From the NCBI GenBank assembly GCA_005893185.1, contig VBOS01000391.1:1-12741 (forward strand): a stretch of 12,741 bases of DNA, given 5' to 3'. Under the pieces are notes generated by a model. The model ran no database searches, was not told the DNA's origin, and saw nothing but the letters and a program-made list of their open reading frames with translations. The position numbers were made by a program, and so were the translations under genes. The DNA is from Candidatus Eiseniibacteriota bacterium. Lineage in GTDB: Bacteria > Eisenbacteria > RBG-16-71-46. This document shows positions 6,098 through 12,130 of this stretch, one piece after another. The stretch's first letter is position 1. Every line of letters starts with the position of its first letter.

Positions 6098-7116
6098 CCC
6101 GAAGGCGAGACACCGGCGCTCCGTGATCCCTGCTTCGGCGAGGAGGCACGCCAGCGTGGTCGAGCCCCCCGCCCGTGGCGGCTAACGATGCCCAGTCCCG
6201 CCTGGGCGTCCAGCGTCTCGCGGAGCCTCGCAAGGTCCACGGGATCGAATCCGAGTTCATCGAGCGCGGGCGATCGCATGGGGACAGGCCGCAGGTCGAG
6301 CGTTATCGAGACGCCCTCCTCCTGGTGGAGGAGCGAGATTCCGAGATCCAGAGCCTCCGTGCCGGCAGGGCAGACGACGCGCCACGCGACGTGGGCCACG
6401 CGGTCGTCGATCACCGGGCCGCCCAGGGCTTCGATGCGGCCCAGGAGGTAGTAGAGGGCCCCCGGGGGCTCGCTCCGCACGCGAACGAGGCGCTCACCGA
6501 TGCGGTGGTGCACCTCGAGCGATCCTCGCCGCGCCAGGAAGTGGATCTGGCTGGCACGGGCGCGTCGTGCCTTGTCCAGATGGAACTGCAGGAAGCTCGC
6601 TCCCGAGCGGTCCCACTCGATGTCGAAGTGCTGGTCCGGGGCCGCCACTGGGAGAACGGCGGGCACATCGTGCCGCGGCCCCAGCACGTCGCGCAGCACC
6701 CGCCGGATCGCGCTCGGCGTGGCCACCCCGAGCGTGAGCGGTCGCCCGGCGGCGCGTTCCAGTTCCTCGAGCACGTCGCTGTCGAGAGGGTCAGCCAGCG
6801 CGACCGACAGGATCGGGCCCTCGTTCACGAGCGGCACGGCATCGAGCCGGTGGAGCAGGCCTTCGGGGAACGATTGGATCAGCTCTCGGTCCAGCGCCTC
6901 CGGGCGCGGGTCCACGAAAGGAAGATTGAGCTGGCGGGCGAGCGCCCAGCCGATGTCCTCCTCGGTGGCGGCGCCCATCTCGACCAGGGTCTCGCCGATC
7001 CGGAGACCGGTCGAGCGCTGCCGGACCAGACCGGCATCGACCTGCTCGGGCTTTACGACGTTGGCCTCGAGAAGGATCGAGGTCAGGCTGCGCGCGTGCG
7101 GACGGACGGCGGACAC
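6067..7116 (-). CDS. PilB/GspE-like protein, N-terminal part with MshEN-type domain (frameshifted in a G6 run)
   Basis: GTG at 7116 directly abuts the TGA of response regulator 2, with no ribosome site, so translation is probably coupled. Residues 10-33 (SLTSILLEANVV...LVRQ) and 39-62 (RIGETLVEMGAA...LARQ) are two 24-residue motifs separated by exactly five residues. This is the layout of the MshEN cyclic-di-GMP-binding module (R-L-G-x-x-L-V-x-x-G...L-x-x-x-L-x-x-Q). The second copy fits well; the first has lost the Arg and both Gly. Residues 63-145 complete the GspE N-terminal domain (LPFVDP, SVALADPLDSDVLEEL). Residues 172-300 match the N2 domain of PilB/GspE (ASQIHF, LEVHHRIGERL, PALDELGFDPVDLARLRE). 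The P-loop reads VSRHGRGGSTT once one base is restored, lacking the Walker lysine. Good sequence breaks at the run 6165-6170 and continues in the frame of 5564-6097. Restored length is about 517 residues. Confidence 0.8.
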   Translation of the reverse strand: MSAVRPHARSLTSILLEANVVKPEQVDAGLVRQRSTGLRIGETLVEMGAATEEDIGWALARQLNLPFVDPRPEALDRELIQSFPEGLLHRLDAVPLVNEGPILSVALADPLDSDVLEELERAAGRPLTLGVATPSAIRRVLRDVLGPRHDVPAVLPVAAPDQHFDIEWDRSGASFLQFHLDKARRARASQIHFLARRGSLEVHHRIGERLVRVRSEPPGALYYLLGRIEALGGPVIDDRVAHVAWRVVCPAGTEALDLGISLLHQEEGVSITLDLRPVPMRSPALDELGFDPVDLARLRETLDAQAGLGIVSRHGRGARPRWRASSPKQGSRSAGVSPSGWPRLGCRPR

Positions 7117-7569
7117 TCAGGCCGCCCGCTTCGCGCCTGCCGTCGGCTCATTGACGACCCCCCAGGACAGACCCAGGGCCTTGACCGCCTCGATGAAGGC
7201 GGGGAAATCGATCGGCTTGACCATGAAGCCGTTCACGCGGTGCCGGTAGCTCTCGACGATGTCCCGCTCCTGTCGGGAGGATGTGAGCATCACGACCGGC
7301 AACGTCGCCAGAAGGGCATCCGCCCGGATCCGCCGAAGGACCTCCAGCCCGTCCACCTTCGGCATGTGGATGTCGAGGAGCACGAGCGCCGGCAGGCCAT
7401 CCGACCGCCCCTCGAATCGGCCGCGGGAGTAGAGATAGTCGAGCGCCTCCGCCCCGTCGCTGACGGTGACCACTTGATTCGCCAGATGGTGCTCGGTCAA
7501 CGCCTCGATCGCCAGCTCGACATCGCTGCGGCTGTCGTCCGCCAGCAGAATCCGCGTCAAGCCGCCCAT
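7117..7569 (-). CDS. Single-domain response regulator 2 (Rcp1/CheY-like)
   Basis: A 150-residue stand-alone receiver. The ATG at 7569 has a strong AAGGAGG site upstream and overlaps the kinase stop by 13 bases, which implies coupled translation of kinase and regulator. It has acidic pair Asp11/Asp12, phospho-acceptor Asp66 (LVLLDIHMPKVDG), Thr96 (MLTSS) and Lys118 (MVKPI). It shares the phrases LANQVVTVSDGAEALDYLY, RIRADALLATLPVV and LGLSWGVVNEP with regulator 1. Its partner by position is the PAS-PAS kinase immediately upstream, whose VSHDLRAPL-type core is the kind that usually pairs with Rcp1-like regulators. The next gene downstream is the MshEN pseudo-ATPase with no gap, so an effect on the pilus motor complex is the best guess from context. 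There is no DNA-binding domain. Confidence 0.93.
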   Translation of the reverse strand: MGGLTRILLADDSRSDVELAIEALTEHHLANQVVTVSDGAEALDYLYSRGRFEGRSDGLPALVLLDIHMPKVDGLEVLRRIRADALLATLPVVMLTSSRQERDIVESYRHRVNGFMVKPIDFPAFIEAVKALGLSWGVVNEPTAGAKRAA

Positions 7570-8297
7570 GGTCTGTCCTCCTTCCCCTCCTCGTGCCGGG
7601 GGAGACTGATGTGAAACGTCGCGCCCTGATCGAGGGCGCCTTCAGCCCAGGTCCTCCCGCCGTGGCGATGGATGATCCGCCGGACGTTGGCGAGGCCGAT
7701 CCCGGTTCCGGAGAATTCCTCCTGCCGGTGGAGCCGTTGGAACACGCCGAAGAGTTTCTCGACGTATGTCATGTCGAAGCCGACACCGTTGTCACGCACG
7801 AAGACCTCGATCCCATCGGGCGCTTCCTCGACCGCTCCAATCTCGATCACCGCCTCCTCACGCGTGCTCGTGTACTTGACGGCGTTTCCCATGAGGTTGG
7901 TCAAGGCGAGCCGCAACATGGACGGATCGCCCTCGACCTGCGGCAGGCGATTGATGACCCACCGGATCTGGCGCCCCCGGGTCTCTTGCTCGAGGTCTGC
8001 GAGGACGGTCTTCACCATGGCGTTCAAGTCCACCCGCGAGCGCTGAAGCTCGGCACGGCCCATTCTCGAAAACACCAGGAGGTCGTCGATCAGTTGCGCC
8101 ATGCGGCGAGCGGATTCGTTGATCAGTTTCAAGCGACGCTGCCCGGTTTCGTCCAACTGCGCCTCGTTGTGTCGCAGGAGCAGGTCCACGAAGCCGGCGA
8201 TGTGGCGCAGAGGGGCCCGGAGGTCGTGCGAGACGGAGTAGCTGAAGGCTTCGAGCTCATGGTTGGCGACCTCGAGCAGCTCGGCCTGGGACTTCAA
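7557..8297 (-). CDS. Histidine kinase core (HisKA + HATPase), C-terminal part of the amber-split membrane kinase
   Basis: In the same frame as the PAS-containing half and separated from it only by TAG at 8324-8322; eight further codons precede the TTG at 8297. Counting from that TTG, the H-box SVSHDLRAPL carries His24 and the N-box LTNLMGNAVKYT Asn138. The D-box RDNGVGFD carries Asp169, followed by the F-box KLFGVFQRLH, and the G-box FSGTGIGLANVRRIIHRHGG spans 195-214. These are complete and well conserved, in the form seen in phytochrome-like kinases paired with Rcp1-type receivers. No ribosome site precedes the TTG, so independent translation is doubtful; readthrough, reinitiation or loss of function are the alternatives. 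The gene ends TGA inside the start of response regulator 2. Confidence 0.85.
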   Translation of the reverse strand: MKSQAELLEVANHELEAFSYSVSHDLRAPLRHIAGFVDLLLRHNEAQLDETGQRRLKLINESARRMAQLIDDLLVFSRMGRAELQRSRVDLNAMVKTVLADLEQETRGRQIRWVINRLPQVEGDPSMLRLALTNLMGNAVKYTSTREEAVIEIGAVEEAPDGIEVFVRDNGVGFDMTYVEKLFGVFQRLHRQEEFSGTGIGLANVRRIIHRHGGRTWAEGALDQGATFHISLPRHEEGKEDRPWAA

Positions 8298-8321
8298 TGA
8301 CAGATTGAGCGCTTCGATCTG

Positions 8322-9962
8322 CTACTCCGCCTCGCGCTTCTCCGTGATGTCCTCGGAGATACCCAGCAGGAACCCCGGCTCGCCGTTGGCGTCCCGGATG
8401 GGGACCTTCTTGGTGTGCAACAGTCGCGGCCCCCTGACCCGGGTGAGGATGACCTCCTCGTGGATGTCGGATAACGAGCCCGACTTCAAGATTTCACGGT
8501 CTTTCGCCGTGAAGAAATCAGCCTGATCCTTGGGGAAGAAATCGTAGTCGCTCCTCCCCAGCAGCTCCTCTCGCCCGTAGCCGAGCAGCTCCTCCGCGGC
8601 CCGGTTGATGCGGACGAAGCGAAGCTCACTCGCGTCCTTGACGAAGACCATGTTGGGCAGGTTCTCGACGATGGAGTCGAGGAACATCCGCATGCGCTCG
8701 ATCTCGAGCTCCGCCTGCTTCTTCTTGCTGATGTCCAGAACGAACGCCACGATCTCCCCATCGGCGTCCGGCAGCGCCCCTGCCCCGACGAGTACGGGAA
8801 CGCGAATCCCGTCCTTGCGGACGTATTCCTTCTCGAACGGTGTGGCCGCTCCGCGCTCGCCGATCTCCCGGAGCGCGGTCTCATTGCGCCCAAGCCATTC
8901 GGGCGGGGTGAGCGTCTCCGTCCGCAGCGGTAGGTCCTCGCGCTCGTAGCCGACCATCGCGAGGAATGTCGGATTGGCTTCGGTGATCCACCCCTGAGGA
9001 TTCGCGGTGACAACGCACATGAGGTTGGATTCCAGCAGCCGGCTCTGGCGCTTGAGGCTCTTCTGCAGCGCCTCCTCGACGCGACGCCGCTCACGGTCCA
9101 CGGCCTCCAGACTCCGCCCCGTCTGCCAGATGAGTCCGACCAGGATCCCGGCGATGACGAGCGCATTGAGAGCGGTCCCGATCTCGTTTTCGTAAAGGCC
9201 CCGTCGCTGGCCCTCCAGGTGGAGCCAGCCGAGTACGACCGGCACGACGATCGCCGCTGGAAGCATGCGACGAACCATGACGCCACCCGACGACGGGCTC
9301 AGCACGAACTTGCACACGCCGGAGTCGGGCCGGGTGAGGAGCGCCCCGGCCGCAAGCAGGAGCAAGGCGAGCGCCGTATTGGCCGCCATGGGAATGAACG
9401 ATGCGATCCGATAAAGGGAACGAACACCGAGCAAGTACCCGAGCAGCGCCACCAGTGACATCGCCAGCGTTGCGAGCAGCAGGGGCTGGGCTGGCCGCCG
9501 AGCACGGAGCGTGCTGGAACTGAGCGCAAGGAGAGCTCCACCCAGGAACACCAGCGCCAAGCCTGTGTTGGGCGCCATCTGATTCGACTGTTGCAAAGCG
9601 GCGAGCTTGTGCTGAAACAGGACCTGGTCGAGCGGCAGCCCGATGCTCGTGAGCGCGGAGAACAGTTTGAGCGTGCCGATCGCCGCGACCAGGAGGGCAC
9701 AGACCTGCGCGAACTTCTTCATTCCGGGTTCCGGCTTGGCCCCGCGCAAGGCCCACAGCGAGGCACTGGCCAGGATGAGACTGAGCGCCGTCACCGGGTT
9801 CATCGGTGTCAGGCCGCGAAGCGGACTCCGCAGGATGGGGACCTCGAACTGCCACCCGATCAGCGCCAGGGCGGCGAGACCGGCCGCGCCGAAGCAAGCC
9901 AGCTCGGTGGCGAGCCCGAGGGCAGGGTGAGTCCGGGTCTCGGTTGGTGGATTCAACCTCAT
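8322..9962 (-). CDS. Membrane sensor with two PAS domains, N-terminal part of the amber-split histidine kinase
   Basis: Start taken at ATG 9962 (MRLNPPTETR), just before the first membrane helix; a purine patch AAGAGG lies close upstream. Further upstream in frame the sequence is Arg/Pro-rich and not membrane-like. Up to eight hydrophobic helices span roughly residues 16-38, 53-73, 82-103, 130-149, 158-180, 187-209, 232-248 and 262-280. Three of them begin with a repeated motif: MNPVTAL (54), MAPNTGLAL (129), MAANTALAL (192). A coiled linker (about 283-305) leads to PAS1 (about 305-415, with a typical ANPTFLAMVGYEREDL) and PAS2 (about 422-545, ENLPNMVFVKDASELRF, GRSDYDFFPKDQA, FLLGISEDITEKREAE). 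The frame then hits TAG, where relatives normally have Glu or Gln before QIEALN. The whole gene 9962-7557 would give 801 residues. The sensed signal is unknown; no heme or FAD ligand can be named. Confidence 0.87.
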   Translation of the reverse strand: MRLNPPTETRTHPALGLATELACFGAAGLAALALIGWQFEVPILRSPLRGLTPMNPVTALSLILASASLWALRGAKPEPGMKKFAQVCALLVAAIGTLKLFSALTSIGLPLDQVLFQHKLAALQQSNQMAPNTGLALVFLGGALLALSSSTLRARRPAQPLLLATLAMSLVALLGYLLGVRSLYRIASFIPMAANTALALLLLAAGALLTRPDSGVCKFVLSPSSGGVMVRRMLPAAIVVPVVLGWLHLEGQRRGLYENEIGTALNALVIAGILVGLIWQTGRSLEAVDRERRRVEEALQKSLKRQSRLLESNLMCVVTANPQGWITEANPTFLAMVGYEREDLPLRTETLTPPEWLGRNETALREIGERGAATPFEKEYVRKDGIRVPVLVGAGALPDADGEIVAFVLDISKKKQAELEIERMRMFLDSIVENLPNMVFVKDASELRFVRINRAAEELLGYGREELLGRSDYDFFPKDQADFFTAKDREILKSGSLSDIHEEVILTRVRGPRLLHTKKVPIRDANGEPGFLLGISEDITEKREAE

Positions 9963-10043
9963 GACCTCTTGGGGGGTCCGTGCGCCCTGGCGAAGCGAAA
10001 CGGTCTCAAGCCTCGCCGCGAACGCTTCCCGCCGAGGGCCCCA

Positions 10044-10098
10044 GAAGCAGCCGTGCTTGACCCCAGTTATCGACGGGGAGGCAGGCGGGCTTGAACCG
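10044..10098. repeat. Imperfect 21-base direct repeat, period 34
   Basis: Copies at 10044-10064 and 10078-10098 share 16 of 21 bases; the shared plus-strand core is GCTTGA with GCAG upstream of it. The first copy contains the AAGCA/TGCTT hairpin and the spacer contains part of the CCCC/GGGG hairpin, so the unit may be a structured RNA leader about 85-140 bases upstream of the kinase ATG rather than a protein-binding array. Confidence 0.4.
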
Positions 10099-10217
10099 GC
10101 CGGGTGGGCGAGCTGAAGATTGTGGCGGCCTCGCAAGCAACCGATCTCCCGGGGCCGCCGACTGTGCGGGAACTACCGCCCGGCCGACTCGCCGACCCGC
10201 CGAACCGCGCGTGATTG

Positions 10218-10250
10218 CGCGGCGCGCGCCCGGAGGTGACACGCGCCGCG
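10218..10250 (-). terminator. GC-rich stem-loop 15 bases after the peroxidase stop, possible terminator
   Basis: A perfect 9-bp stem (CGCGCCGCG / CGCGGCGCG) with a 15-base loop, downstream of the TAG at 10268-10266 on the minus strand. No U-run follows, and a competing 6-bp hairpin (10205-10222) overlaps its distal arm. It may be a weak or Rho-assisted terminator. Confidence 0.35.
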
Positions 10251-10265
10251 TGGCGAGGTAGGGGA

Positions 10266-11846
10266 CTACGGCGTCGCTCTTCGCCCCCCGGCGAGCACCG
10301 GCTCGGCGGCCGTCTCGGCCACGTGGGTCTGCGGCGATTCCCTGGCTTCGAGCGCGCGGGCGACGAAATCGCCGATGGCGAACTGGCCGTGCCGCGTGAA
10401 ATCGTCGAACGGCCTCCACTCCGGGTTCATGGACAGGAAGGAGTGTCGGTCGCCAAGGAGCAGACCGACCAGGACCTCCGCCACGATCCGGCCCCCCACC
10501 GGGCCGAGCCGGATCGGTGTCACGTCCGTCCGGAACTGCTGCTGCGCCTCGGCCAGGATGTAGAACCACAAGGGCGCGTTGTGACCGAACTCGGCGGAGA
10601 TGTCGGTCAGGATGACGTTCGTCGCGCTGTTTCTCTCCGTCGCCTTTCCGACCCGGAGGTGCTCGTCCTCGATCGGGTCCACCCCCATGCGTCTCGCGAC
10701 GGACTGCCCCGAGGGCAGACCCATGCTGAGCCCGCGCAGGAGATTCCGGTGCGCCAGCACTGGGATCGAAGGCGCCTCGATGGCGGGGAGCAGGGCGAGC
10801 GGGTTCACCAGCGAGCTGTCGATCTTGTAGGCGGGCTGGAGACGCTCCTTCCCCACGTCCTTCGGCGGCGCCTGCATCCGGAAGAAGAGGCTCCAATCGA
10901 TCGCGAACTCGCGCGGGTACTCGCGGAACCCCGCGAGGTCGAGCCCGGACTTCGCGAAGATGTCGAAACGGCCGGGTAGGGTCGTGTTCAGCCGGTATTG
11001 CGGGCGGACCATCGAATGACCGAACCGATAGGCCGCCACAGAGAACTCGACCGGGATGAACGGCTCATTCCGCCAGCGGAAGAACCGGAGGCGAGGCGGG
11101 TCCGCGGCGAGCGTGGTGCCGTTCTTCAGGTGGGGCAGCACATCTTGGAGCGTCTCCGTCTCCACGATCGTGGGCAGGAAGTCGTGGAGCACGACCCACT
11201 GGTAGTGCCAGCGAACGAAGCGCTGCACGGTCTCGAAGTCCGCGCCTTGGAGCCGTTCGGCCACGCGGTTGTGGAAGCGCAGGAAGACCGCGTGGAGCTG
11301 TGCGACGATCACGTTCTCGTCGTTGCGGGGATCTCCGATGATCGCGCGCTTCGGCCCGGCTGCCGGGTTGCTGCGCGGCACGTCCCGAGCATTCGGGTCC
11401 TTCGGGCTTCCCGTCAGGCGGCTTCCCAGCAGCATGCGCACGCCGTCGGCGGCGTAGAGATACGGCTGGTCGTCGGGCCCCCGCCCGTAGACGGAATCGA
11501 GGTCGAATCGCGGCGAGCGGAAGTCCACCAGCGCGTCCGGGTCGTTTTGCTTCTGCAGGCTGCTCGAAGGGTCGAACGTGAGATCGTGGTCGATGAACTG
11601 TCCCAGATAGGTGATGCCCGCGCTGATGCCGGTATTCTCCTCCGGGTCGCGTTCGGTCTCGGGAGTCGGCGGATCCTCGCGCTCGGCCGTCATGGCTTTC
11701 GCGAGCTCTGCCAGGATCTCGGGCCGGAATTCCGCAGCCGGCAGGGAGCGGAACATCCGGCCGAAGCGCCCTTCGAACGAGGGGGACCGCGGAACGTGAC
11801 TCAGGCCCCGAACCATTCCGTGGCGGGGTTGGGCGGGTGTCTTCAT
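10266..11846 (-). CDS. Animal-type heme peroxidase (peroxidase-cyclooxygenase superfamily)
   Basis: A 526-residue intact gene; ATG 11846 chosen because GAGGAGG stands directly upstream, whereas the in-frame start at 11912 has no such site. The order of motifs is that of the superfamily. The distal site YLGQFIDHDLTFDP has distal His87 and adjoining Asp86/Asp88. GDPRNDENVIVAQLHAVFLR holds the catalytic Arg174 and nearby Glu177. LHDFLPTIV follows, and the proximal heme-ligand region AYRFGHSMVRPQYRLN holds His277. The C-terminal signature LGPVGGRIVAEVLVGLL, DRHSFL and EWRP is typical of bacterial members. No signal peptide, membrane helix or dockerin is visible, so the product appears cytoplasmic or uses another export route. 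It would use H2O2 to oxidise halides, phenols or lipids; the substrate cannot be told. It lies 303 bases upstream of the kinase operon on the same strand and is probably its own unit. Stop TAG. Confidence 0.92.
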   Translation of the reverse strand: MKTPAQPRHGMVRGLSHVPRSPSFEGRFGRMFRSLPAAEFRPEILAELAKAMTAEREDPPTPETERDPEENTGISAGITYLGQFIDHDLTFDPSSSLQKQNDPDALVDFRSPRFDLDSVYGRGPDDQPYLYAADGVRMLLGSRLTGSPKDPNARDVPRSNPAAGPKRAIIGDPRNDENVIVAQLHAVFLRFHNRVAERLQGADFETVQRFVRWHYQWVVLHDFLPTIVETETLQDVLPHLKNGTTLAADPPRLRFFRWRNEPFIPVEFSVAAYRFGHSMVRPQYRLNTTLPGRFDIFAKSGLDLAGFREYPREFAIDWSLFFRMQAPPKDVGKERLQPAYKIDSSLVNPLALLPAIEAPSIPVLAHRNLLRGLSMGLPSGQSVARRMGVDPIEDEHLRVGKATERNSATNVILTDISAEFGHNAPLWFYILAEAQQQFRTDVTPIRLGPVGGRIVAEVLVGLLLGDRHSFLSMNPEWRPFDDFTRHGQFAIGDFVARALEARESPQTHVAETAAEPVLAGGRRATP

Positions 11847-12130
11847 GAGCGCCTCCTCGAGTGCGGATGACGGTGTCCTCGAGGCATCGGCACCCTCAAC
11901 CGGACCCTCCACATGGAGTTCACGGGGATCGGGAAGCCCCGGGGCGGCCGCAATTCATCGAGAATGGCCGGGAGTCACCAGGGTGCGCCGGGAGCTCCGC
12001 GGCGGCCGCGCCGCTCAAGATGCGCGAATGGTGCCAAAGTTTACTTTACGGCGGGTGGATCGAGGGACAAACTGTCGGGAGCGTCATGCGTCTCGCTTCT
12101 CATTCTCAGCAGCCGTTCGACCGAGGGGAG
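11847..12130. promoter_or_regulatory. Divergent intergenic region between peroxidase and beta-propeller gene
   Basis: The 284 bases separate two genes transcribed away from each other, so at least two promoters should lie here. The only AT-richer patch is around 12034-12046 (AAGTTTACTTTA), a possible -10 area for the plus-strand gene; no -35 box at proper distance can be defended. Ribosome sites at each end (GAGGAGG for the peroxidase, GAGGGGAG for the plus gene) are clear. An 8-base GCGGCCGC sequence occurs twice (near 11944 and 12001) without obvious meaning. Confidence 0.45.

Larger units (their letters stand above)
9963..10265. other. 303-base intergenic region, hairpin-rich, probable leader/promoter of the kinase operon
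   Basis: No supported gene. Inverted repeats in order: AAGCA/TGCTT (10045-10049 / 10054-10058), CCCC/GGGG (10061-10064 / 10075-10078), GGCGGCC/GGCCGCC (10124-10130 / 10153-10159), CCGCGC/GCGCGG (10205-10210 / 10217-10222) and CGCGGCGCG/CGCGCCGCG (10218-10226 / 10242-10250). It also contains an imperfect 21-base direct repeat. A weak GATAAC near 10069-10074 on the minus strand is the only -10-like box and is not convincing. The region probably contains the end of the peroxidase transcript and the start of the kinase transcript. Confidence 0.5.

Noticed and set aside
8322..8324. Amber recoding or an alternative genetic code
   Set aside because: TAG properly ends pilT (with the pilU ribosome site overlapping it) and the peroxidase, so it functions as a stop in this genome; a mutation or base error at this codon is simpler.
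10058..10160. tRNA-like T-arm (GGTTCAAGC with flanking complementary bases) on the minus strand
   Set aside because: Only four of five T-stem pairs form, and no matching acceptor stem, D-arm or anticodon stem can be folded around it.
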